A stretch of 64,000 nucleotides of DNA from positions 32,541-96,540 of the forward strand of contig JAFWOE010000007.1 of NCBI GenBank assembly GCA_017509985.1. The letters are read 5' to 3'. Positions 9,179-17,619 of the stretch are shown in pieces. Position numbers and translations under genes: made by a program. Below the pieces are notes generated by a model. It saw only the letters and a list, made by a program, of their open reading frames with translations, made no database searches and was not told the origin of the DNA. Position 1 is the stretch's first letter. Each line of letters begins with the position of its first letter. Source of the stretch: Lachnospiraceae bacterium. GTDB lineage: Bacteria > Bacillota > Clostridia > Lachnospirales > Lachnospiraceae.

Positions 9179-10420
9179 TCAAATCGGTTTGTCAAACTCG
9201 TTTTTTGCGACAAGCTTGACAACAGCGTTCGAGGTCGTGTGAACGACTCCGTCCTGGGTTTCGCCCCAGACTTTAAGCTCTACAAGGTGTTCGCCGTTCT
9301 CGACAAATTTTCTTACGACATTGCCCTTTACGAATGTCATGTTTCCATAGAAGAGCATACGTCTTACCTGGTCATCCATCGATACGACAAAACCGTCGTC
9401 GCCGATCCAGTCGGTAATGGCGTGAACAAGCATCATTTCATTCTGGACTCCGGCGGAATTGGCGAACGGGGTTCCTCTTGCCCTTGCCGCATCGTCCGTG
9501 TAATGCCAGTCGCGAAGGAACATGTATTCATTCGTTTCCGGATCACGCGGGAAATGCTGGAGGTAATCGCGTTCTGCGGCCCACTTTATGGCATAAGCGA
9601 AAGGATAGCAGCTGACCATGGTACGTGCGCAGGAATCGCATACGTCTACCGGACCTTTGATGACGGTCGGGATATCTTCGCCTTCCGTAACATCTTCCCA
9701 ATAACGCGTTTTTGCACCGCGGCGGTTTTTGCCTTCAAGCTGATCATCGTACGCCTGATGGATCATGTCAAGCTCTTCATCGGAATATCGATGCTTTTTC
9801 TGGCCTTCATAAAGTTTGGCTGTTTTGCCTTTCCCGCCGCGCTTTCCGGGAGGAGTAGCCAGATAAATCGTACGGGAGTCAGCAATAGCTGCGACTTCTT
9901 CACGCTGGTTGATATAGTATCTCGGGCAGCTCTCCACAAACATTCTGTAGGGTTTGCCTTCGACTTTTTTCTCCACGATTCCGCCGTATTTATCATATAC
10001 AGAGAAGGTATCGCCGACGCGTATCGGCTTCGGATATTTATGACTGTATCCGCCGTTCATCCGGGAAACGCCCGGAATGTGCAGACGATCACCGAACGCA
10101 GACCCGAAAGCGATAGCGGTGTCAATAAGGGGAGGAGCAATAAAGCCGCCCCAGCGAGTGCTTCCTGCATAGTAAGGATCCCGCCAGAGGGGGTTGGGGT
10201 CACCGCAGGCGAAGGCAAAGATACGGATAAGGTCCTGCGTTACAACTTTATGCAGGATACCGCGGTCATATTCGCCGACGGGAATCTTGTAGGGTGAAGG
10301 AGGCATGGCGATCTCGCCCCTGCCTTCATTGAACATTGCAATACGTTCATCCAGGCGTTTGTTCCAGTCTTCATCGCTTAAGTTTTCCCAGTTCAGTTCA
10401 TTTTCGAATTCTTCGGACAT
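9179..10420 (-). CDS. MaoC family (double hotdog) dehydratase
   Basis: A 413-residue protein of the MaoC/FAS1-like dehydratase group, which hydrates or dehydrates acyl thioesters. The N-terminal hotdog carries FACGDPNPLWRDPYYAG, the equivalent of the hydratase motif D-x-N-P-L-H, with Trp in place of the catalytic His. A second hotdog fills the C-terminal half. The start at 10420 is set by GGAAGGG upstream; an in-frame earlier start lies in the promoter region. A candidate operator lies about 80 nt upstream. Because the histidine is replaced it may be a non-hydratase or use the second domain. Confidence 0.8.
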   Translation of the reverse strand: MSEEFENELNWENLSDEDWNKRLDERIAMFNEGRGEIAMPPSPYKIPVGEYDRGILHKVVTQDLIRIFAFACGDPNPLWRDPYYAGSTRWGGFIAPPLIDTAIAFGSAFGDRLHIPGVSRMNGGYSHKYPKPIRVGDTFSVYDKYGGIVEKKVEGKPYRMFVESCPRYYINQREEVAAIADSRTIYLATPPGKRGGKGKTAKLYEGQKKHRYSDEELDMIHQAYDDQLEGKNRRGAKTRYWEDVTEGEDIPTVIKGPVDVCDSCARTMVSCYPFAYAIKWAAERDYLQHFPRDPETNEYMFLRDWHYTDDAARARGTPFANSAGVQNEMMLVHAITDWIGDDGFVVSMDDQVRRMLFYGNMTFVKGNVVRKFVENGEHLVELKVWGETQDGVVHTTSNAVVKLVAKNEFDKPI

Positions 10421-10898
10421 AAAACGACCCTTCCTTTCTTTTTTCTTAAGTATATCATTCGTTTTTTCTGCTTCGGAAGTAACATTATGCTCCCGCATGT
10501 TAACCGCAGGTTAACGTCGTCGGCTTGGATGACTTTTTTACGAACGATCCGGGTAAAGTGACTGCAGGATGAAGAATCAGGCGTATTCGGCTCCTGATCC
10601 ATTGACTATTCAAGGGATCTTTTTTAAAATAAAAAAATAATATATACAGCAGTAGGCGGGCAAAGAATCAACAGTTAAAGAAGAGGTATGATAAGAGTGA
10701 TCAGATGAATAATAACAGCGGCGATGGCCGCGGGATCGTTTACGGAGCGGGCGTGGGTCCGAGGGGCCGTCAGTTTGACTCTTTAGGGATTTGAAATACG
10801 AATAATAGTCAGATTGGTTCAGAAATGGTGCAGTAAACATATTACACAAATACAGAAAACCTTATAAAACAGGTTTTTTTGAAGGAGAATAAAGAAAA
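10421..10898. other. Long intergenic region between the MaoC-like gene and ychF
   Basis: No coding sequence is convincing here. It must hold the divergent promoters of the MaoC-like gene and ychF. The inverted repeat at 10499-10515 is listed separately. A weak AT-rich hairpin with a T-run (about 10857-10879) lies just before the ychF ribosome-binding site. An A/T-rich stretch around 10620-10640 follows a TTGACT. No strong promoter consensus was found. Confidence 0.5.
10499..10515. promoter_or_regulatory. Perfect 7-bp inverted repeat, candidate operator of the MaoC-like gene
   Basis: GTTAACC-GCA-GGTTAAC is a perfect dyad 79-95 nt upstream of the minus-strand start at 10420. It is where a repressor or activator site could sit. 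No cognate regulator is adjacent. Confidence 0.35.
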
Positions 10899-12026
10899 AT
10901 GAAATTAGGTATCGTCGGCCTTCCGAACGTCGGAAAGAGCACACTTTTTAACGCGATCACAGGAACAGCAAACGCCCAGGCGGCAAACTATCCTTTCTGT
11001 ACGATAGAGCCGAACACAGGCATTGTGGCCGTACCGGACGAGCGGCTGGACAAGCTTGCGGAGATCTGGGAGACAAATAAAAAGACTCCTGCTGTAGTGG
11101 AGTTTGTCGATATCGCAGGGCTTGTAAAAGGAGCGAGTCAGGGAGCCGGACTCGGGAACAAGTTCCTCGGGCATATCCGCGAGTGTGACGCAATTATCCA
11201 TGTGGTCCGCTGCTTTGATGACGACAATATCACGCACGTGGTGGAAGACGCGACGAAGCCGGCGCCTGTCGATCCGGATGGCGATATTGAGTGCATCGAT
11301 CTGGAACTGATCATGTCGGACCTTGAAATGGCCCAGAACCGTCTGAACAAACATGCGAGAGCAGCCAAAACGGGCAATAAAGAAGCAAAGGCGGAGCTTC
11401 TGTGGCTGGAACCCCTGATCGAGCATCTCGGCAGAGGCCAGAGCGCAAGGACTTTTGAGTTCGACGAAAAGGATGACGCGCAGCAGCTGGCATTGAAGGA
11501 GCTCGGACTTCTTTCCATGAAGCCGATAATCTATGCTTGCAATATGGACGACGACGGGGCTGCAGACCCGGAATCAAACGAGTATTACCAGATCGTGAAA
11601 AAGCGTGCGGATGTTGAAGGAGCGCAGGTGATCGCCATCTGCGCGAAGACAGAGGAGGACCTGGCGGAGCTGGACGAAGAGGAAAAAGCGGAGTTCATGG
11701 CGGATCTGGGACTGTCCGAATCAGGCCTCAACCGTCTGATCAAGGCAAGCTATGAACTGCTCGGGCTGATCTCCTTCCTGACAGACGGAAAGAAGGAGTG
11801 CCGCGCATGGACGATTAAAAAAGGCACCAAGGCGCCCCAGGCAGCTGGAAAGATCCATTCGGATTTCGAACGCGGATTCATCCGCGCCCAGGTCATCGGG
11901 TTTGAGGATCTGAAGGCGGCGGATTATGACTATGCAGCCGTAAGAAGCAGGGGCCAGCAGCGCACGGAAGGAAAAGAATACATCGTCAAGGACGGAGATG
12001 TGATCGAATTTCTGTTCAACGTTTAA
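10899..12026 (+). CDS. ychF: Redox-regulated ATPase/GTPase YchF (OLA1 family)
   Basis: A 375-residue, near full-length YchF, a ribosome-associated Obg-family P-loop protein that prefers ATP. The P-loop is GLPNVGKST near the N-terminus, switch II is in DIAGLVKGAS, and the TGS-like C-terminus ends in YIVKDGDVIEFLFNV. The start follows GAAGGAG. It is ahead of typA with a 77-nt gap, a pair of housekeeping translation-linked genes. Confidence 0.95.
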   Translation: MKLGIVGLPNVGKSTLFNAITGTANAQAANYPFCTIEPNTGIVAVPDERLDKLAEIWETNKKTPAVVEFVDIAGLVKGASQGAGLGNKFLGHIRECDAIIHVVRCFDDDNITHVVEDATKPAPVDPDGDIECIDLELIMSDLEMAQNRLNKHARAAKTGNKEAKAELLWLEPLIEHLGRGQSARTFEFDEKDDAQQLALKELGLLSMKPIIYACNMDDDGAADPESNEYYQIVKKRADVEGAQVIAICAKTEEDLAELDEEEKAEFMADLGLSESGLNRLIKASYELLGLISFLTDGKKECRAWTIKKGTKAPQAAGKIHSDFERGFIRAQVIGFEDLKAADYDYAAVRSRGQQRTEGKEYIVKDGDVIEFLFNV

Positions 12027-12103
12027 GATGCCTTGCTGACTTGCGGACGGGCTGTATACGCCTGTGTACGCCATAAAATGATACATTTCGGGAAAGAAGA
12101 TCA

Positions 12104-13939
12104 ATGATAATCAAAAGAGACAATATAAGAAACGTAGCGATTATTGCGCACGTCGATCATGGCAAGACGACCCTGGTCGACGCGCTTTTAAAGCAGAGCG
12201 GGGTATTCCGGGAAAACCAGGATGTGGCCGAGCGCGTCATGGATTCCAACGATCTGGAAAGAGAACGCGGGATCACCATCCTTTCCAAGAACACGGCTGT
12301 CTTTTATAAAGACACCAAGATCAATATTATCGATACACCGGGACATGCGGATTTCGGAGGAGAAGTCGAACGTGTGCTGAAGATGGTCAACGGCGTTATA
12401 CTGCTTGTCGACGCGTTCGAAGGCCCGATGCCCCAGACCAAATTTGTCCTGCGGAAAGCTCTGGAACTGGATCTGACGGTCATCGTCTGCATCAACAAGG
12501 TCGACCGCGACGAGGCAAGGCCGGATGAGGTCGAAGAAGAAGTCCTTGAGCTGCTGCTGGACCTGGATGCCTCCGACGAGCAGCTGGACTGTGCGTTCGT
12601 TTATGCATCGGCAAAGAAGGGCTGGGCGGTAAAGGAACTCGGTGACGAAGAGAAGGATATGACCCCCCTGTTCGAAACGATCCTGGAGCGCATCCCTGCG
12701 CCGGAGGGAGATCCGGATGCCGGGACCCAGGTCCTGATCTCCACGATCGATTATAACGAATATGTCGGAAGGATCGGCGTCGGCAAGGTGGACAACGGTA
12801 AGATCGCGGTCAACCAGGAAGTCCTGCTGGCCAATCACTTCGATCCGGAGAAGCAGAAGAAGGTCAAAATCAGCAAACTGTACGAATTTGACGGTCTGGA
12901 CAAGGTCGACGTAAAGGAGGCCGGGATCGGCTCGATCGTAGCGATCTCGGGCATTCCCGATATCCATATCGGCGATACGCTCTGTGATCCGGAAGATCCG
13001 CATCCGATTCCTTTCCAGAAGATCTCGGAGCCCACGATCTCCATGAACTTCTGCGTCAATGATTCGCCGCTGGCCGGCCAGTCCGGGAAGTATATCACAT
13101 CAAGACATATCCGTGACCGGCTTTTCCGTGAACTGAATACGGACGTAAGCCTCCGGGTGGAAGAGACCGATTCGCCGGATACGTTCAAGGTCTCCGGACG
13201 CGGTGAACTGCATCTTTCCGTGCTGATCGAGACCATGCGCCGTGAAGGATATGAATTTGCGGTCAGCAAGGCGGAAGTCATTTACCGTTATGACGAAAAA
13301 GGCAAAAAACTCGAACCCATGGAACTGGCATATATTGACGTTCCGGAGGAGTATTCGGGTTCCGTGATCTCGGCGCTGAGCGAGCGGAAGGGCGAGCTGG
13401 TCGGCATGAAGATCGGCAGCAGCGGAGATTCGCGGCTCGAGTTCTCGATCCCCGCAAGGGGGCTGATCGGGTTCCGGGGCGGCTTCCTGACGATGACCAA
13501 AGGCACGGGCGTCATGAATACAGTATATGACGATTATGCCCCGTATAAGGGGGATATCGAATTTCGGAAACAGGGCTCGCTGATCGCGTTCGAAGCCGGA
13601 GAAGCCGTAACCTACGGTCTTTTCCAGGCACAGGCCAGGGGGGCGCTCTTTATCGGGCCGGGAGAAAAAGTCTATTCCGGCATGGTGATCGGGCAGTGTG
13701 CGAAACCGGAAGATATCGAGCTGAACGTCTGCAAGACAAAGCATCTTACCAACACACGATCTTCTTCTGCGGATGAAGCGCTAATCCTTACCCCGCCCAG
13801 GATCCTTTCCCTGGAGCAGGCGCTGGAGTTTATCGATACGGACGAACTGCTGGAGGTAACGCCCGACGCCCTCCGGATCCGTAAGAGACAGCTGGACTCC
13901 AGACTGCGCAAGCGTGAGATGATGAATCATAAAAATTAA
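12104..13939 (+). CDS. typA: Ribosome-binding GTPase TypA/BipA
   Basis: A 611-residue translational GTPase that helps 50S assembly and stress adaptation. The G1 motif is [10 protein letters not shown], the G2 region is ERERGITI, G3 is [14 protein letters not shown] and G4 is NKVDR. The EF-G-like domains III and V and the BipA-specific C-terminal domain follow, and length matches the family. It ends with a basic tail ([15 protein letters not shown]). A strong promoter for the next transcript begins right after its stop. Confidence 0.96.
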   Translation: MIIKRDNIRNVAIIAHVDHGKTTLVDALLKQSGVFRENQDVAERVMDSNDLERERGITILSKNTAVFYKDTKINIIDTPGHADFGGEVERVLKMVNGVILLVDAFEGPMPQTKFVLRKALELDLTVIVCINKVDRDEARPDEVEEEVLELLLDLDASDEQLDCAFVYASAKKGWAVKELGDEEKDMTPLFETILERIPAPEGDPDAGTQVLISTIDYNEYVGRIGVGKVDNGKIAVNQEVLLANHFDPEKQKKVKISKLYEFDGLDKVDVKEAGIGSIVAISGIPDIHIGDTLCDPEDPHPIPFQKISEPTISMNFCVNDSPLAGQSGKYITSRHIRDRLFRELNTDVSLRVEETDSPDTFKVSGRGELHLSVLIETMRREGYEFAVSKAEVIYRYDEKGKKLEPMELAYIDVPEEYSGSVISALSERKGELVGMKIGSSGDSRLEFSIPARGLIGFRGGFLTMTKGTGVMNTVYDDYAPYKGDIEFRKQGSLIAFEAGEAVTYGLFQAQARGALFIGPGEKVYSGMVIGQCAKPEDIELNVCKTKHLTNTRSSSADEALILTPPRILSLEQALEFIDTDELLEVTPDALRIRKRQLDSRLRKREMMNHKN

Positions 13940-13942
13940 CGG

Positions 13943-13971
13943 TTGACAATGCTTTTTATTGGTGTTAACAT
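13943..13971 (+). promoter_or_regulatory. Sigma-70-type promoter of the T-box transcript
   Basis: TTGACA (13943-13948), a 17-nt spacer and TAACAT (13966-13971). The predicted start near 13979 is just upstream of the T-box leader, which supports both calls. Confidence 0.75.
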
Positions 13972-13979
13972 TGCCGTAA

Positions 13980-14240
13980 TTTAAGTTTTAAAGGCGTTGA
14001 TGAAGACGGTCGAAGGAAATGCGCAAAGAGAAGCGGTGGTTGGTGCAAACCGTAAGCAGGAACTTCAGGTACCCATCACTTCTGAGCCGGGAACAAGAAA
14101 GCGAAAGTGATTAGATGTTCTCCGTGAGCCTGCGTTAAGGGATAGGACTTGATGGAGTCTGAAGTGGCAGCGCAAGCTGCAAGTTGAGTGGTACCGCGGG
14201 TTATTATGGCTCGTCTCAATGTTTTGAGACGGGCTTTTTG
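13980..14240 (+). ncRNA. T-box riboswitch leader with terminator, probably isoleucine-type
   Basis: The leader has a Stem I with the distal AGAGAAG and GGTGCAAACC elements. The T-box core GAGTGGTACCGCGG (14186-14199) follows, then a rho-independent terminator: a 10-bp stem GCTCGTCTCA/TGAGACGGGC with TTTTT at 14209-14239. Uncharged tRNA binding would favour antitermination. Placing the specifier by the usual 9-nt distance to the conserved GAG (ATC then ACTTCTGAG) gives ATC, isoleucine. That reading is tentative. Its target is an acyl-CoA synthetase, not an aminoacyl-tRNA synthetase. Confidence 0.85.
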
Positions 14241-14347
14241 TATGGACTTCACAGCAGACTGCCGAAAACAGTTTACCGGAAAATGCCTTACAGAATCAAA
14301 AACCGTCCGTTTCAGGAACAAACCGGATCTGATTGGAGGAAAAGAAC

Positions 14348-16618
14348 ATGAATGAATCAGTTGCATCTGCAAAGCTTGCCGAAATAGCCGAAAGAATAAG
14401 GAATATGCGGGAGATCATCGGCTTCAGCGTGGAAAAAATGGCGGAGCTGACCGAAGTAAGCGAGGAAGATTACCGGCTTTATGAGTCCGGTACGGTCGAC
14501 CTGCCTTTTACGTTCCTTCACAAATGCACTCTGGCTTTCGGTATAGGCATGACCGATATCCTGGAAGGCCACAGCGCAAAGCTTTCCGGTTACATGGTCA
14601 CCAGAAAAGGCAAGGGACCTGTTACCGCAAAGGAAGAAGGCATCGTCATCCAGAACATGGCCGGAATGTTCAAGAACAGGCTTGCCACGCCTTACTGGGT
14701 TACTTACGAATACGATGAAAAGCTGCAGGACCAGCCCATCCATACGGTTACGCACGCAGGTCAGGAATTCGACCTTGTCTTAAGCGGTGCAATGAAAATA
14801 CGTATCGGAGATCATGTTGAAACGCTGGAAGAAGGCGACAGTATTTTTTATAAAAGCTCAACACCTCACGGCATGATCGCCATCGGCGGGGAAAAATGCG
14901 TATTCCTCTCCATGATCATGGCCGGATCGATCCAGGAACAGAAATTCGAGACGGAAAACAGGGATAAGCAGGTCTTCAAAAACCCGCTCATCAGCGACAG
15001 ATTCGTTAAGGCGGAGGAGAACGAACGCGGTGAGCTGCAGCATATCAGCTTTACCAATACCGAGCATTTCAACTTCGGCTATGACATCGTAGATGAGATC
15101 GCGGCCCAGTATCCCTATAAGACAGCCATGGTTCATATCTCAAATGATATGACCGAGCGCAGATTCACTTTCAGGGAGATCTCGGAAGAGTCTTCCAGGG
15201 CAGCTGCATATTTTTCAAAACTCGGCATCAAAAAGGGCGACAAGGTCATGCTCGTGCTGAAGAGACATTATCAGTTCTGGTTCTCGATCGTTGCCCTTCA
15301 TAAGATGGGGGCCATCGCGATCCCGGCTACAAACCAGCTGCTGCAGCATGATTTCACCTACAGGTTCCAGGCAGGGGAAGTGAAGGCTATCGTCTGTACA
15401 GCGGACGGCGATACTGCCCATCAGGCGGAACTGGCCGAAAAGGAATGCGGCCTTGACCTTATCAAAATCGTAGCCAACGGTGAAAAGGAAGGCTGGCATA
15501 ACTTTGATACGGAATACAAAGAATGTGAAGCATCCTTCCCGCGTACGGATGAAACGCCGGGAGGCGATGACCCGATGCTCATGTTCTTCACATCAGGCAC
15601 TACCGGATATCCCAAGATCGCCGCGCACAGCTATAAATACGCCCTCGGACATTACGTTACCGCCAAATACTGGCACTGGGTCGAGAGAAACGGCCTGCAT
15701 TTCACGATCTCCGAGACCGGCTGGGGCAAGGCTTTGTGGGGCAAACTTTACGGACAGTGGCTCTGCGAGGGAGCGGTCTTCGTATATGACTTTGACCGTT
15801 TTGACGCGGAGAAAGTCCTCCCCATGTTTGCAAAATACAATATCACGACTTTCTGTGCGCCTCCGACGATCTACCGGATGCTCATAAAGCAGGATATTTC
15901 CAAATACGACCTTTCGTCCATCAAGCATGCGACAACGGCCGGCGAAGCGCTTAACCCCGAAGTGTTCTATCAATTCGAAAAGATCACCGGGCTGAAGATC
16001 GCGGAAGGTTTCGGACAGACGGAGATGACCCTGGGACTGGCAAACCTGACCGGAGACAAGATCAAGCCCGGCTCCATGGGAAAACCTGTCCCGGATTACG
16101 GTATCGACCTTGTGGATGAAAACGGCAATACTGTTCCGGATGGTGAGAACGGAGAAGTCGTTATTCACGTTTCCAAAGAAAACAGGCAGTGCGGCATCTT
16201 CCTCGAATACTATAAGGATGCCGAAAAGACCAATGAATGCTGGCATGACGGACTTTATCATACCGGAGACCTTGCATGGAGAGACGAGGACGGTTATTAT
16301 TGGTATGTAGGACGTGCGGACGATGTCATCAAATCATCGGGATACCGTATCGGACCTGCGGAAATAGAGAACGTCATCATGGAACTGCCTTATGTGCTTG
16401 AGTGCGGGGTCTCCCCGGCGCCGGACGAAGTACGAGGCCAGGTCGTCAAGGCCAGCATCGTGCTTGTTAATGGTAAGGAAGGGACCGAGGAACTCAAGAA
16501 AGAGATCCAGAATTACGTCAAGGCCCATACCGCGCCTTACAAATATCCGAGGATCGTCGTTTTCCGTGATGAACTGCCGAAGACCATAAGCGGAAAGATC
16601 CAGAGGAATCTGCTGTAA
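14348..16618 (+). CDS. HTH-cupin-AMP-binding acyl-CoA synthetase
   Basis: A 756-residue fusion. Residues about 1-65 form an XRE-like helix-turn-helix, residues about 95-200 a cupin_2 domain (IHTVTHAGQEFDLVLSGAM, then SSTPHGMIAIG). From about 235 comes a complete adenylate-forming enzyme of the acetyl/medium-chain acyl-CoA synthetase type: FFTSGTTGYPK, GFGQTEM, YHTGDLAWRDEDG and the catalytic lysine in PKTISGKIQRNLL. It makes an acyl-CoA from a carboxylic acid, ATP and CoA. The start at 14348 has GGAGG 8 nt upstream. The T-box leader in front suggests control by tRNA charging, so the acid may be a branched-chain amino-acid precursor; this is inference. Confidence 0.88.
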   Translation: MNESVASAKLAEIAERIRNMREIIGFSVEKMAELTEVSEEDYRLYESGTVDLPFTFLHKCTLAFGIGMTDILEGHSAKLSGYMVTRKGKGPVTAKEEGIVIQNMAGMFKNRLATPYWVTYEYDEKLQDQPIHTVTHAGQEFDLVLSGAMKIRIGDHVETLEEGDSIFYKSSTPHGMIAIGGEKCVFLSMIMAGSIQEQKFETENRDKQVFKNPLISDRFVKAEENERGELQHISFTNTEHFNFGYDIVDEIAAQYPYKTAMVHISNDMTERRFTFREISEESSRAAAYFSKLGIKKGDKVMLVLKRHYQFWFSIVALHKMGAIAIPATNQLLQHDFTYRFQAGEVKAIVCTADGDTAHQAELAEKECGLDLIKIVANGEKEGWHNFDTEYKECEASFPRTDETPGGDDPMLMFFTSGTTGYPKIAAHSYKYALGHYVTAKYWHWVERNGLHFTISETGWGKALWGKLYGQWLCEGAVFVYDFDRFDAEKVLPMFAKYNITTFCAPPTIYRMLIKQDISKYDLSSIKHATTAGEALNPEVFYQFEKITGLKIAEGFGQTEMTLGLANLTGDKIKPGSMGKPVPDYGIDLVDENGNTVPDGENGEVVIHVSKENRQCGIFLEYYKDAEKTNECWHDGLYHTGDLAWRDEDGYYWYVGRADDVIKSSGYRIGPAEIENVIMELPYVLECGVSPAPDEVRGQVVKASIVLVNGKEGTEELKKEIQNYVKAHTAPYKYPRIVVFRDELPKTISGKIQRNLL

Positions 16619-16658
16619 AGCGTTTCAGAACAGCCTGAAAAAAGGCAGAAGCAGTAAA

Positions 16659-16685
16659 ACAGCCCGGATCGTTGATCCGGGCTGT
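16659..16685. terminator. Strong hairpin after the acyl-CoA synthetase
   Basis: A perfect 12-bp stem, ACAGCCCGGATC/GATCCGGGCTGT with a 3-nt loop, 41 nt after the stop. There is no U-run on the plus strand, so termination is likely but not certain. Confidence 0.5.
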
Positions 16686-16766
16686 CTGCTTAAGCGAAGA
16701 AAACCGGGAATTGCCCGGGATCCGATGGCTTTACGGAGTTTCGGCAAGAAAGGACAGAGGTTAACT

Positions 16767-17462
16767 ATGATTCTTGTTTTTCTGATTGCGGCCGGACCTG
16801 CGATCCTGATGTTCCGATACGTATACAAAAAAGATACAATCGAAAAAGAACCGCGGTCCCTGCTGTGGAAGCTGGTGATCTTCGGGGCACTGTCTGTGAT
16901 CCTGGCACTGATCCTGGAACTGGTCGGCGGCACGATCCTCGTTCATTTTATCCCGAACGAGTATTCGCGATCCTACATTTTGACCGAGATGTTCATCGTT
17001 GTGGCGCTTTCGGAAGAACTGTCCAAATTCCTGGCGCTGAAGCTCGGTTCCTGGAGGAACCCGGCGTTCAACTATACATTTGACGGCCTGATCTATGCGA
17101 TCTGCGTCGCGATCGGCTTTTCCGTGGTCGAAGACATCATGTACATAGCCTCGACCAGCCTGGCGACCGGCATTGTCAGGGCCCTGACCTTTATACCCGG
17201 GCACTTCGGGTTTGCGGTGTTTACAGGCCTGGTCTATTCCAAAGCGCGCGAAGCGGCCAACAAAGGAAACCGGGGCGCCGCCGCCGGATATCAGTTCCTT
17301 GCGGTCATACTGGGAACGGTCATGCACGGCTTCTATGACTCGTGCCTGAGCTTCGGAACGAACCTGACCATCGTCTTTTTCCTTGTCTTTGTGGTCGCCA
17401 TGTACATCGCCGTATTTCTTATGATACGGAAGGCCTCGCTGAAAGACCGGCTGATAGGATGA
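16767..17462 (+). CDS. PrsW family intramembrane metalloprotease
   Basis: A 231-residue protein with about seven hydrophobic segments. The PrsW/CPBP-like signature residues are visible: ALSEELSKFLALK, GFSVVEDIMY, PGHFGFAVFTG and MHGFYDS, which supply Glu and His ligands for the metal in the membrane. PrsW of Bacillus cleaves an anti-sigma factor; no such partner is adjacent here. The start at 16767 has AGAGG 6 nt upstream; the longer frame would begin inside a non-hydrophobic leader. It is ahead of the TIR membrane protein but has its own 157-nt gap. Confidence 0.85.
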   Translation: MILVFLIAAGPAILMFRYVYKKDTIEKEPRSLLWKLVIFGALSVILALILELVGGTILVHFIPNEYSRSYILTEMFIVVALSEELSKFLALKLGSWRNPAFNYTFDGLIYAICVAIGFSVVEDIMYIASTSLATGIVRALTFIPGHFGFAVFTGLVYSKAREAANKGNRGAAAGYQFLAVILGTVMHGFYDSCLSFGTNLTIVFFLVFVVAMYIAVFLMIRKASLKDRLIG

Positions 17463-17526
17463 GGCTATTGGATGATTAATAAGTGTTTGAAGTGAAAAGC
17501 CTTTTGAGAAGAAAGGCATAACATAG

Positions 17527-17557
17527 TTGTATATACACGGATTTTTTGTGCTATAAT
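17527..17557 (+). promoter_or_regulatory. Possible promoter of the TIR protein gene
   Basis: A consensus TATAAT (17552-17557) lies 63 nt before the start. The best -35 candidate is TTGTAT (17527-17532) with a long 19-nt spacer. Confidence 0.4.
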
Positions 17558-17619
17558 CAACAGGAAACAGGAAACAGGGACGGAATGATCCGGGACAACT
17601 TCCAGGAGTGTGAATTCAG

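Noticed and set aside
12188..13003. 271-codon minus-strand frame opposite typA
   Set aside because: Shadow of typA; the sense strand has all GTPase motifs.
17569..17579. Short repeat of CAGGAAA before the TIR gene as a CRISPR-like or regulatory array
   Set aside because: Only two short copies, adjacent and overlapping; too little to call.
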